DNA of 64,000 nt from Podarcis raffonei. Its lineage: Eukaryota > Chordata > Lepidosauria > Squamata > Lacertidae. This document shows positions 1-11,800 of the stretch, piece after piece. A program made the translations under genes and the position numbers. The notes beneath the pieces are model-generated. The model was not told where the DNA came from. It did not search any database and was given only the letters and a program-made list of their open reading frames with translations. Location of the stretch: NCBI RefSeq assembly GCF_027172205.1, contig NC_070614.1, forward strand, positions 34,090,001 to 34,154,000, written 5' to 3'. How positions within the stretch are numbered: the first letter of the stretch is position 1; each line of letters opens with the position of its first letter.

Positions 1-250
1 ACAGGAATCTCTATGTTGAAAGGGAAAGCCACTAACATTGCAAGCTTACTGAAAATATTATTGACAAAATGTGGGTGTATTTTTTCTTCGAACGTTGTGT
101 CTATAGGTGGTATTCAATGCTGGTCTTACTCATATTAAACCATTGAAGTTAATACACATGCATAACTGAGATTCATTCATTTCAGTGGGGCTGCTCTGAG
201 TAGGACTTCATAACATACTGTTGTCTGCCACCCCAATCTCTGAGTTGTTG
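1..250 (+). repeat. Relic of V2R intron 2 (plus orientation)
   Basis: This stretch can be aligned by eye with intron 2 of gene D (from about 20,930) and of gene E (from about 36,806), in the same orientation. The shared words include ACAGGAA at the start and TCTATAGGTGGTATTC further in. It implies that a plus-strand V2R copy, or part of one, lies or once lay at the left edge. The exon 3 expected about 0.5 kb downstream is not there. Confidence 0.6.
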
Positions 251-330
251 AAAGTGATGGCTCTGTAGGTTTCATGGAATATACATTGTGGGTTTACATA
301 TCAGTCTTTCTATATGCCAAGTTCAAGAGG

Positions 331-503
331 TACCGTATTTTTTGCACCATAACACTCACTTTTTTCCTCCTAAAAAGTAAGGGGAAATGTCTGTGCGTGT
401 TATGGAGGGAATGCCTACGGGTGGCATGCCTGCGGATTTTCCTCCTCTAAAAACTATGTGCGTGTTATGGTCGGGTGCGTGTTATAGAGCGAAAAATACG
501 GTA
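331..503. mobile_element. Short inverted-repeat DNA transposon (MITE-like)
   Basis: The element is 173 bp. It begins TACCGTATTTTTTGC and ends with the matching inverted sequence GCGAAAAATACGGTA, giving terminal inverted repeats of about 25 bp with a few mismatches. There is no coding capacity. This is the structure of a non-autonomous cut-and-paste element; the superfamily was not resolved. Confidence 0.6.
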
Positions 504-1762
504 AATATGGATCCTTAGCCATCATCCACATGCAAAGGGATGGTATGAGCAGGTTTAGGGGAGCCCCAAGGTTTGCAGAGGTACCGTACAAAAGAAAACT
601 TTAGCGAAGGAAACTCTGAGTGGGGTACAAACCCCCAAACATCCAAATGAAGACTGAGAGCATTTACTGTAGCAGCCAAATAATGCTTACTGTTTGTTAG
701 GGGGTGAAACTGAAAAATAGAACATCAAAGCAGCAGAAATATGAGATGATTGGACCCTTTCTGAACTTGAAGCATGGGTACCCCCAACAAAAATTTAAAA
801 TTCGGCTAAAGATTTGGAATTTATTGTGTATTGGTATAATTTGGAATTAATGTGATATGATTCATTTGTTAATTGGAAATTCAATAAAAAATATTTTTTA
901 AAAAAGAAAAACTGAAAAGTAAGGTAGGAGAATGGAAATGTCATAGTAGTTAATAATAATGAAAAATAAATACACAAATAAATGTAATATATATGTCCAC
1001 ACACCCCAGTATCTAAGCAAATCCTGAATTGCTTGAACTCACCATATAAAGAATGTAGACCAGTGTTTTGTGTGGGTCCATTCAGGTAATAAATGGGCAT
1101 TGCATATAACTCAAGTTCATGGAACATTCTATATAGAAATACTTAATTTTACTTCCAAAATAAAACAGAATGTATAAGGGTTTGAGTACATAGAACATAC
1201 ATACACAAATAGGACAATAGTGTACAGTATCTGTAATGAAGAAAACATTTCAAAACCTTTTTACAATTCCAACGTATAGGGAAAGAGGAGAAATATAATT
1301 TTGTTTGCATCTTAATAATCAATTCACACTTTTTGAACAAATATGTGAACTGAAATACAATTTTCCTCTCAAATTCACACTTCTCTGAGTTTTGTGATGC
1401 TTCATTTGTGAAAAGAACTTGTATTATATTTACAGGAAATTGCTTGGGAAAATGTATCTGCTAGTCAAAACTGTTTAGGAAAAATAATAACAATGAGGAT
1501 TTCACAAATATATACCCACATTATCTCAGGAAGGTGGATAATAAAATTTACTTTATGAACTTTATGAACTGTAAAGTACATGTTGGTGAAGGCGGAATGA
1601 AAAAGGGAGAGACTAGAACTCAGCTGGAATAAAACTCATATTTTCATTTTCACTGTAGATTTCTACTTCAATTTTCAAACATTCCCTCTTCTGTGGTACA
1701 CAGTGAAGAGGCAGGGCAAATAATGCCCATGTCTTGTTAAATGAGGATGCTCAGCCCCTTAC
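504..1762. other. AT-rich stretch without a gene; contains a short L1 tail
   Basis: No V2R exon or other gene was found on either strand. Bases 720-908 look like a 5'-truncated L1 3' end on the plus strand. They end in an A-rich tail after AATAAA and are flanked by a 13-bp target duplication with one mismatch (AAACTGAAAAATA at 707-719, AAACTGAAAAGTA at 909-921). The remainder is unremarkable. Confidence 0.45.
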
Positions 1763-2624
1763 CTGCCACAGCCATTGATTCTGAAGCTTCAGTTCTCCAT
1801 GGCCTTCCATTTATCTGTGTTTGACTTGGGATGTAGACATGGCATGCAAAGCTTGGGCCACAACATAAACAGCATTGTAGATGTTGTAGCTGTGGCTGGT
1901 CATGCTCATTTCAAAAAAAAGGACCAGGAAGATTCTCCAATCTCTCTTCCCCGGTGCAGATATCTCCCTCCACATTGCCAGTAACTTGATTTGTGAATAC
2001 ACAACCAAATGCCTGTTGCCAGAAGTCCATGATAAAACCATCTCCTTTTGAGCTAGAAGGGTTTTTGTTCTCAACAAATTTGTGAAATCCTGGTAGATCA
2101 CAAGAATGGGCTGTGAAGGAGAGAGCCCTGTGCAGTATGTTTGTATCCCAAGTCCTTTGATAAACAAATGATGTTAGCTCCATCTGGGCTGTCATAATCC
2201 ACACCTTACCTTTTGGCTTACTTGGCATTTGTTCTTGTTCTGACAGATACGGCAACCATCTGAAAAAAGGCACAGCATACAATTCCCCATAGACCACAAC
2301 TGCATTGGCTTTGTTGTTAATTATATTATCATGAATTTTTGCCCCCTTGTTAAACAAAGCATTAATTTCTGTGACAGAAGTGAATTTCTGAGTTCTTTCA
2401 GTGAAGGCAAAACAGATACCACTCTGGGAGAAAAGTGGAACCACAGTTTGTATAAATTTTTCTCCGTATTCATCGTTGAAGGTAAGGATCCCAATCCACC
2501 TCCACCTGAAATGCAGAAGGAAATAGAGAATCCCCTGATACTGGAGGTCTTCCTTGGGGCTCATCTGGTAGAATGAAAGTCCTGGAGTTTTATCATTCAT
2601 CAGTGGTTCAGATCCATAAATGAG
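1763..2624 (-). pseudogene. V2R gene A: isolated, broken exon 3
   Basis: This is a V2R exon 3, encoding the large central part of the Venus-flytrap domain. It opens after a TTTAG acceptor with LIYGSEP and [12 protein letters not shown], contains [27 protein letters not shown] and [14 protein letters not shown], and ends at a normal GTAAGG donor. It is 862 bp where intact paralogs have 861. A run of 8 T instead of 7 (coding strand, near 1911-1918) shifts the frame just before the FEMSM motif. In the shifted frame an in-frame stop follows the motif HAMSTSQVKHR. No exon 1 or 2 was found up to gene B and no exon 4-6 in the 1.7 kb on its other side, so it is probably a dead fragment, although later exons could lie outside the window. 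Confidence 0.85.
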
Positions 2625-2637
2625 CTAAAGAGAAATG

Positions 2638-3560
2638 TGGGGAAGGGAGAAGGCAGCAGGAATAGCAGAGGCTGAAAGGGCTGCAGAGCAAAGTGAAGTT
2701 GAGAAGCGTGTGCTTGCTTTTTTAGCAGAAAATGTGGATGCTCATCTAGTGCCAGTTGTCCTGGATGCAAAACAGCCAAGGGTCGCTTGGCTAGCACTTC
2801 GAGAGGCTTGTGGAGCTGGGGTGGGAAGCAAGGGCCGAGAAGTGGCTGCATCCAAAAGGGAGAGGCAAGATGGCGCCGGCCACATTCTTGAGAGCCGATA
2901 CACAGCTGGGAGGAGCTGGGAGCCCCCACGGGGGGCGAAGGGACTGTTGCTGGCAATGCTGCTGGTGCTTTTGCTGAGCCTGGAAGCTGTATGGATGCTG
3001 CAACGTGTCTGTGTGAGGAGCCAGGAGAGAGGCCAAGAGTTGGGAGCCCTTTACCCACCAGAGGGGGTGCAGGAAAACGTCCTGGGAGCCCCGTGAGTAG
3101 TTGGGGGGGCAGTGAGCATGAAAGCTCAGAGACGCCTCTTTCTCCAAAAGCTGCCAAGAGTTGTTTACAGCAAGAGCAGAAGCCTAGCCGTGCGAAGCTG
3201 AATGCTTCTGGAGGCTTCAAGGCCACGCAGCTGGGAACTTTGCTGATAGCGGGCGGCTATCAAAGGGACTTGTGTGAGAACGCCGGGAGCAGTCCGGTCT
3301 CCAAGGCAACTGAGAGAGTTGCAACTACGGAAGCTGTGAAGGTCGTGGGCAAGCCTCCCTGCCGGGGGGAGTCTGTTGCCATGACAACCAGAGAGGACAT
3401 CTGCAGAAGCCCTAAGGAGGGGGGTAGTGAGGAGATTGTTGCCATGGCGACCCAGGAATGTCAACAACATATAAACATTGCCTTAACACTGAAAACAACT
3501 ATTTCTAAAGATGACAGTATCATTGAGAAAAAACATTGGCAATTTAGTCTCCTTATATGT
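2638..3560 (+). mobile_element. GC-rich fossil segment, possible Copia-type Gag fragment
   Basis: This GC-rich island abuts the broken V2R exon 3 and differs sharply in composition from its AT-rich surroundings. One open stretch on the plus strand (about 2,680-2,850) reads like the Gag region of Copia-type elements: an alpha-helical segment with the words AFLAENVDAHLVPVVL and AWLALREA. It resembles in layout, but not in detail, the Gag start of the Copia copy at 27.5-32.5 kb. No LTR or polymerase was recognised, so it is treated as a broken fossil of uncertain family. Confidence 0.35.
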
Positions 3561-4930
3561 ATATAATACAGAGTGCAAGAAAATGTTTTAAAAAAATAAA
3601 AACCCTGATCATGCTGGCAGATCCTTGTCTATTCACATTCCCTAATTGCAGGTGTGATCGCTAAAGATTGCCAGCCTTCTTGAGCACCCTCCATGTTTTG
3701 AATTTCAATTTCCAGCATTCACCACTGGTTGGTTCTATTGCAGTTGTAGTCCAAAACAGTTGGAGGACATCATTTGGGGGAAGATTTGTGTATATTATCT
3801 TTTACAGACTGTCTCATTAGCTTTGATGGTGTCCACGTTCATGGGGGGATAGAGAAATTGGAGAATTACTATACTTATGGTAATTAAAGGAAAGATGTTC
3901 ACCAGCTGAAATCTATTAATTCTCTGAGGAATTGTGAAACTGAATTTGTCTATCTAAAAAGAAGTTATAATTTTCACTTAGGTGAAAGTTGGGCATTTGA
4001 GCTTACAGTAATGAAAAACAGAGAAACAATGATAGAAATTCATTTTCATGGGACCTTTTCACATCATTCAGAGGAGAGTCAAATTTCTGAAAGTTTTCAG
4101 GATAGGAAACCTGACTTACTTTTGTTAACGTTGTGAACAGGTCAATTGATATTGCACACACTTCTTCTGTACTTAAAGGGGGGGCGGAACCTTTGCCAAC
4201 ACACCCAAGAAAGATGGGTAACAGGTTATATTTATTAAAACTAATGAGGTCCCAGCAGTGGGGTGGATTAATGGGAGGATTTCAACTTTCCCAGTTCCCA
4301 AGCCAGCTGCCTGCCACATGCTGCATATCATAATAAATCTAGGTTGTTGGTAATCAGCTTTTTCTCTACTACTTAATGTTTCTCATTACAAGAGTTAATC
4401 TAAAGCAGTCAAAAAATTTAGTTCTCCACAGTGGTCTTTCGGGCATTGTTTAAATATACTTAAATATTTTAAATATACTTAAATATACTTAAATATTTTG
4501 AAGAAAGTTCTGCAAGTGAAGTTTAGAGCAATCTAATGGGTCTGGACATTGTTTCATTCCAAAAGGAGTCAGTTTTTTTGCATCTAGGTGCCTCATGCTA
4601 CACAATATCTGCAATAGGATGTCCCCATCTTATATTTGTGCATCTGGTCCTTCCTGCGTGTAGAACTTTACATTTGTCCCTATTGAAATTCTTGGTGTTA
4701 GCTTGGGTCCACGTCTCCAGTCTGTTAAGGTCATCTTGAATGACATGCTAGTTCTTCCTCTTGCTTCAAATATAGCTGAAGAATTTTTAGTATTATTTTT
4801 AACCACTCTTGCAAGCATGAGCTGATTCTGAGTTTTGGCCTGGTTGACCTTCTCTCTTCAACTGTTGGCTAGACATATATATTCTTCCTTCATGATTTCC
4901 CCTTTCTTCCATTTCTTATGCATGCCCTTC
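3561..4930. other. Intergenic, no gene seen
   Basis: No coding exon was recognised. About 3,680-3,780 resembles a worn hAT-type MITE, with words such as GTTGTAGTCCAAAACA. Around 4,447-4,498 a TTAAATATAC unit is repeated in tandem a few times. Nothing else stands out. Confidence 0.4.
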
Positions 4931-4948
4931 TTAAATCTCAGCCTTATG

Positions 4949-6943
4949 GAGAGACTTCCGGGTTAGCGCCAACGGCTAATGGCGGATTCCCTCCGAGCTC
5001 CGGCTCTACAGGATTAGGGTCGTACCGCTGCGGCGACGCGGAGACCCTTAAAAATCACAGGCGGTGAAGCCTGTGAACCTGGTGACTCGGCGGGCACCAT
5101 TTGCGCCCCCGACCCGCGAAGGAGCCTTTTTAAAGGCTCCGGAACGGGGGACGGGGTGAGCGGCACGGTGCTGTGAGTCGTCTGCTTCTCCTGTGGAGTG
5201 AAGCCATTGCCGGAGAGCGCTGACTTCTTCTTGTGATTTGGACTCCAAAATAATAACCCGTGAGTAGTACGGAAATTGGATTTTTAAAGAAATTTTTTTG
5301 AAGAATTAGGTACGATCGGGGGAGGTGTAAACAGGAAGTCAGCCTCCTCCTCCTGTAAATAATCTAAAGCAAGGACCTGTTAACTAAGGTCGAGAGAATT
5401 TTTTTCATCATTTGACAAAAGACATTAATTTCACGATTTGGAACTAGAAGAAATCTTACTGGAGGATAAGAGCCAATTTGGGGAGTTGAAGTGCCACCCC
5501 CCCCCGGGAGCGATCCGCGAGAGAGCCTGCTGAAGGTATTGTAAGAGTTTGACAGCTGTCAAATTAGCTGTCAGACGGAAAGAGAGAACTTTGTTTCTGT
5601 TGCTTCTGCTGGCTATATTTGTTACAATTTGACTATATTTTGTTGAAAACAAGGAAAAACTGATACAAACTAATCTGATTTTTGGATTTCAACTGGAAAG
5701 AACACTAAGTAACCAAAATCCCTCTAGAGGGGGTTTTGGGACATTGCAAGAATGGCTGAAGGAGGGGAAATTCAAGCTGAACTGGACAGAGTCTTTGTTC
5801 TCTTGGGAAAGTTACAAGGCCAAATTGATGTTTTGGCTACAAATGTTACAACTCTGGACTTAACAGTAAACAAATTCATTGAATCTGATAAGGAATCGAC
5901 ACAGGAAGCTCATGCAGCTGAACAAGAAGAGAAACTGGAGAGTTTTGAGAATGGGGAGAAAGAGATATATGGTGTACCTGAGAAAGAGGAAGGAGGAGCT
6001 GTAATTTTACAGATGGTAAAGGAGAGCCAGAGGCCTGGCATGATGGCTGTAAAGGAAAATAAGAACTTGATGGTGAAAATTTGGTTTGAACTGGAGACTG
6101 AAGAATGGAGAGATCTTCTTGTGTGGAGATCTGAAGACCTATGGATTACAAATCTGATTAAAATGGAAGTTGGAGCTTTTGGGACATTTGGATTTGAAAG
6201 GAGTAAGAAACAAGATTTAGGCTCCACTTTTAAGTATGGAGGTCTGGTTGGAAGAAACATGGACTTTATTGGACTAGAGCTTCTCCGAGATTTGGTGTTT
6301 AATACCAAGGACTATCAAAAAAGCCGGCAGAGAGGAATTGAGAGAGAATTAAGAGCCTCGGACGTGAGGTCTCCAGGCTGAGAGTAGATTGATTGATGGA
6401 CGATTATTGGGGATTGGACCCGGGAAAGGGGGTTTGGAGTTTGGGAATCCAAAGGGTGTATAATTATAATTTGTTTTGCTTTTATTTTGTTTTGTCATTT
6501 GTATGAGAATTGAGGAAATCGTGGAAGGGAATTTAGGTCGACTTTAGGAAAAGGCTTTAAGAATAAGCACGGATGTATAATTATTGATGTTTATAAGGCA
6601 AAATTGGTTTTTCAAAATGAACTAAATATAAAATATAAAACATAAAAAGGTTAAAAATTAGGGACAAGAACTTGTTGAACTGTTGTTTAAATATTGATGT
6701 TTATAAGTTAAAATTGGTTTTTCTAAAATGAATTAAATATAAAAAGGTTAAAAATTGGGGACAAGAACTTGTTGAACCAACAATCTGAATTGGAATACAA
6801 GAGGGGGAGGTATGGGGAAGTCAGGGAAATATGTCATTGAAAATAAGGACGTTGAATTCTGTGTGTTTTTAAATTTTTTTGTTTCTTTTTTTTTGATGTA
6901 TTATAATGGAAAAATCTTAATAAATATCATTTTTTTAAAAAAT
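4949..6943 (+). mobile_element. ORF1-only L1-derived element (HAL1-like), full length
   Basis: This 2.0-kb LINE has a GC-rich 5' end (GAGAGACTTCCGGGTTAGCG), one open frame at 5752-6381 and an L1-type 3' end, but no ORF2. Its tail (AATACAAGAGGGGGAGGTAT, later AATAAATATCATTTTTTT) matches the tail of the L1 at 55,270-56,874. It is flanked by a perfect 18-bp target-site duplication, TTAAATCTCAGCCTTATG, at 4931-4948 and 6944-6961. The unit was therefore inserted as it stands and not trimmed afterwards. Mammals have comparable ORF1-only elements called HAL1. It would need L1 proteins supplied in trans. Confidence 0.8.
5752..6381 (+). CDS. L1 ORF1-like protein of the HAL1-like element
   Basis: The frame encodes 209 aa. 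The first 80 or so residues are heptad-like and charged (ELDRVFVLLGKLQGQIDVLA, then an E-rich stretch), consistent with the coiled coil of L1 ORF1 proteins, which trimerise and bind RNA. The C-terminal half is rich in aromatic and charged residues (WFELETEEWRDLLVWRSEDL), but I could not place an RRM or C-terminal domain with confidence. It is shorter than usual L1 ORF1 proteins (roughly 300-370 aa). The start ATG follows a long GC-rich leader, and the frame has no internal stops. Assignment rests on position inside the element, the coiled-coil look and the L1-type 3' end. Confidence 0.55.
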   Translation: MAEGGEIQAELDRVFVLLGKLQGQIDVLATNVTTLDLTVNKFIESDKESTQEAHAAEQEEKLESFENGEKEIYGVPEKEEGGAVILQMVKESQRPGMMAVKENKNLMVKIWFELETEEWRDLLVWRSEDLWITNLIKMEVGAFGTFGFERSKKQDLGSTFKYGGLVGRNMDFIGLELLRDLVFNTKDYQKSRQRGIERELRASDVRSPG

Positions 6944-6961
6944 TTAAATCTCAGCCTTATG

Positions 6962-7552
6962 CAGCCACACTAGTTTCTTCAGATGCCTCCCACTTTTCTT
7001 TCTTGTGCCCTATGCCAGCTTAGGCTGGCTCAGGCACACTGTCAAAAACAGCTTGGATTAGAGGTAATTCATGCTGGCTTCCTAAAGTTATGATAGTTCT
7101 GTAAGAGAGCTGGCATATATATAAAGCTGGCATAGTTTAGGTTGGTGTAACTTCTACTGGTAGAGGTAATCACTACTCCCAGTTTTGTTCAGGACTCTGT
7201 GGCTGCTATTGACATAGCAGATGAGTGTGAGCCCTAGCTTTGAGGTTTTTATGATCAAACAGTATATAAATTCCATGCAACAAATAAATAAATACATTGG
7301 ATTTATATGTCTGACTTATCAAAAAATGCATTTAACACGAACTTCTATGAATCCAAATGTTTAAAAAGTCTGTGGAATTTATGGAATTCATGAAGAATTT
7401 GAAAAAGAGTCTTGAGGAAAGTGAGTTGGTATATATTCATAATGCTGTTTCTTACAGCAACACACTATATAAATGCATATAAACACATTATATAAATGCA
7501 ACAAACACCACTGTATCATAGACAATAACCAAAACACAGACAAGTACATTAT
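6962..7552. other. 3' flank of gene B, no gene seen
   Basis: This is the downstream flank of gene B, which is transcribed leftwards. It is AT-rich sequence without recognisable exons or repeats. No clear polyadenylation signal could be assigned. Confidence 0.4.
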
Positions 7553-8559
7553 TTAAGACTTTCTTCTTATTAGCAGGCCCCTGTCATTCAGCTCAGGCCT
7601 CAACAAAATAATGTAACATTTTGGAGAAAAGATACAGCCCAGCAGCCCAGCACTAGAGGTTAAGATAGAAAAGATCTCCACTGCTACCATGTATTTCCCT
7701 TTAGTGCTCAAGTAAGTTGGAACAAAAGATAACCAAACACTGCAGAAGACCAGCATACTGAAAGTGATAAACTTGGCTTCATTGAAACTGTCAGGTAACT
7801 TCCTGGCAAGGAAAGCTACAGTGAAACTAACAATAGCCAGGAAGCCCAGGTAGCCAAGAACACAGTAAAACATAGTCACAGAGTTCTCATTACATTCAAG
7901 TATAATTTCATCAGACACAGAGTGTGTGTCAACATCTGGGAATGGAGGATTAGTTGCCAGCCACACAAGGCAGGTGCCTGCTTGAATGACAGAACAGGAG
8001 ATGACAATGGAGTAGGCAAGGCTTCTCCCAATCCATTTCTTCACCCTAGATCCTGGCTTAGTGGCCATGAAAGCCAGGACAACTGTGATGGTTTTTGCCA
8101 GCACACAAGAAACAGCCACAGAGAAGATGATGCCAAAAGCAGTTTGCCGGAGGAGACATGTCACCTTCCAAGGTTTGCCAATGAATAGCAATGCACAAAT
8201 GAAGCAGAGTAGGAGGGAGATAAGGAGAATGTAGGTGAGGTCCCGGTTGTTCGCTTTGACAATAGGGGTGTCATGGTGCTTCATAAAGGTCACTAGGACA
8301 AGAGCTGTGATCAAACAAAATGAAAGAGACAAACAGGCTAAAGTGAGTCCCAAAGGTTCTTCAAATGTCAGGTAGCTTACATTCTTGGGAATACACAAAT
8401 CTCTGTTTTTGTTTGGATAATTTTCATCTGTGCATTCATAACAATCACTCAAATCTGGAAAAAAAATAGTTATTTCCCTTTCAGATAAGTTGTACACATC
8501 TCACCAAAGATGATAGATAGATGATAGATAGATAGATAGAAGATGATAGATAGATAGAT

Positions 8560-8594
<35 letters not shown>

Positions 8595-8694
8595 GATAGA
8601 TTAGATAGATAGATAGATAGATAGATAGATGATAGATAGATGATTGATAGATAGATAGATGATAGATGATAGATAGATAGATAGATAGATAGAT

Positions 8695-8730
<36 letters not shown>

Positions 8731-8837
8731 TAGATAGATATAGATAGATAGATGATAGATGATAGATAGATAGATGATAGATAGATAGATAGATGATAGA
8801 TAGATAGATGATAGATGATAGATGATAGATGATAGAT

Positions 8838-8884
<47 letters not shown>

Positions 8885-11800
8885 GATAGATGATAGATAG
8901 ATAGAGATAGATAGATGATAGAGGCCCAGTTTTTTCAAGATAATGAATTTATTATTTATACCTAACACTTACATTTAAAAGAATTGAGGTAGCTTACAGC
9001 CAGAAGAATAAATTGTTTGTGTGTGTAAAAAAGATATAGTGAGTAGAAATCATCGTTCTGAGAGCAGGAAGCTTCAATGTTGTGGTGTTCTGCTTCACAA
9101 GGGCTCTGAGAAACCAACATGAGATGGGGAAACTCTTTGAATGATGTGTAAATGCATTTGCTTTTATGATCAGGAATGTGGGCTTATCAGGACTCTTCTT
9201 CACAAGGAGGCTTATAAATATGTTCTGGCAAATGCACTGACAAGGCTCCTTCAGACTTTTCTTTTGATCACACAGAAGGCAGGAGTGGAGGAGGTGTGGC
9301 TAGTGATATTTGGGGGCGGGGATATTGCACATGCCTATCTCCATATACGTGTTTGCCTTTATGTGTCCCAGCTGAACACTTGAATGATGGCTTTTTGAAT
9401 ATGAGTAATATAAGGAGGGGCACATGATTCCCCAGAGTAATACAAATTATTTATTCTTCTTCAGGTTCACATCCAGTCCAAACAGAAGAAAACAAAAACA
9501 AGTTTGTATGCTATGTGGGGTTGGACCTAATATTTGTAAAGACCATTTCTTACCATCCTTATCTGAAATCTTCCCTTCTGGACATGGGATGCAATCATAG
9601 CAGCAAAATGGCTCCCCCTCCTTCACTTTCTTGCTGGAACCAGGATGGCAACTCTCGGTACACACAGAAACAGGTTGTGTCTAGTCATAAAAAAAGAAAG
9701 ACTTTTACTGGGGCTGCAGACCTCCATGGGATTCACTATTCCATGGTTTCATCATATACCGGGGACCAGCAAACTTTTTCGGGAGGGGGCTGGTCCACTG
9801 TCCCTCAGACCTTGTGCGGGGCTGGACCCATTGCTTCCTGAAAGCACCCCCCCTCCCAAAAGCCCCCTCTGCCTATGTCACTCATGCCACAGCCGCCAAC
9901 GCTGCTTCGTCTTTGCCAGCGTCGGCGTCCTCTGTCTCGGCGGGGCACAGAGCCCATGGCACTGGCCTGGGCAGTGGAGGCAGCCTCCATGCTGCTGCCA
10001 CTTCCTTCCCACTCAGCTGCTTCCTCCTACTTGGCCGCCTCAGCGGGAAGGAAGGGATGACACCCAGATGACGCTGGCCAGGGCAGCCTCCATGCTGCCA
10101 CTGCTTGCTCCTGCTTGGCCGCCTCAGCAGGAAGGAAGGGGCAGTGCCCAGAGGCATCCATGGCTTTTGATTGGATGCAGGAGCTTCCTGCACACAAGGA
10201 TGCAGGAGCTTCCTGCAGCCAATCAGAAGCCATGCCACATCATGGGAGTCATTCTCCGTGCGGAGAGGCTTCTGTCCCTTACCGCGGGGACTGACTGAGT
10301 GGGCAGCAGGGTCAGCAAGGCTCGTGGCCCAGATTAACAAGCTGGGTGGGCCGTATCCGACCCGTGGGCCTTAGTTTGACAACCTCTGTATAATACTGTG
10401 CTACTCTTGGGATATACCAGCTGAGGCCCATCATGTATTCAAAATAAATAATCATTTTCAAGTCATCTGTTGATATATGTTTCCATACATTTCTTTTTAT
10501 TGTATTCACATTAATTCCCTTTTCTTTGGAGTTTGCCCTTATTTAGCAAATATTTAAGAGTACACACAAACACACACACACATACATACATACATACATA
10601 CATACATACACAAAGACAGTGACTTTCTTCTCATTCAAGTATTAAAGAATAGCTACCAAATTGCTGAAGGTTGAATCTTACCTGGTTAAACCAGCTGTGC
10701 CATGTAATGGCATCTTCGTTGATGGTGAACGCTTGGCCTGGGTGAGCCTTGGGATCCATCCTCCCAACTTTCACTACAGGTTCTTCTCCAGAATTAACCC
10801 AGTTGGTAACATCAAATCCAGCTACAAACTGTCTGTTATTGTCAAAGGAAACCATTTCCCCAAAGCTGTTGTTAAATGAGATACTTCTAAGGGAATGATG
10901 GAGCTGCATTGAAAGGCATACCAAAGAAAATTTGTGGCAATTGTCAAAATAAAGCAACATCACAAAATAGGTCACTCAAAAGACTTTGTTGTTGTTGCAG
11001 TTGTTTAAACCCACTAATGGTTGAACATTTTTTCCTGATCAAGAGTGATCAAGAGTAAATAGTTTGAAATACTTTGAATTGCTGTGCACATGAAAATATT
11101 TCACCAACCCATTCATCAATTTAAGCTATTGAAATAACAGTAGTTCATTTCTGTGAAGATGTGGGAAGATGGAGTCTGTCCATCACTACACTAAATAACA
11201 CAGGAGGTGATACAATGTGAGCCAAAGGTGCAGCAGTATGATCTGGGCTAATGTTAACCTCATAGGACCCAAGAAGAAGAAAAAAGATTGCTGAATGAAA
11301 GTTGAACTTTTTTGTTTTCATTCAGCATTGTGGTAACTAGAATTAAGATGAAAATGTGAGATCATAAAGAATTTAGCAAATATTTTGTTTGCACATTATC
11401 ATCTATTATTTCACTCAAAATATTCCATTCATCTACAAGCGAACTTTAAGTTCCTTACCAGCAATGAAAGTTGTTTTTGATGTTTCAGTCCTTCTTCCTC
11501 CACCACTGCACTTTGTTTGAGTCTAGTGAAGGACATTTTGTGCAAAGCATGGGCCACAACATAGACAGCATTGTAGATACTGTAGCTATGGCCAGTCATG
11601 CTCATTTCAAAAAAAGAATGAGGGAGGCTTTCCAGTTTCTCCTTTCCAGTGCAAAAGTCCCCCTTCTCCTCATCCAGAGCATATATTGGAAATTCACAGC
11701 CAAAGGCACTTTGCCAGAAGTCCCTGATAAAACCATCTCCTGCCCTGTTGAATGGATTTATGCTCTCAACAAACTCGTGAAACCGTGGGACATCATTGGA

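Noticed and set aside
2600-3226. 208-aa minus-strand open frame
   Set aside because: Shadow of the GC-rich fossil segment; no motif and no splice context.
8501-8968. 155-aa open frame of repeated Ile-Tyr-Leu-Ser
   Set aside because: It is only the translation of the GATA microsatellite.
9645-10298. 217-aa open frame and several overlapping ones in a GC-rich block
   Set aside because: Inside a hAT-like non-autonomous element in a V2R intron; low-complexity composition and many overlapping frames suggest chance.
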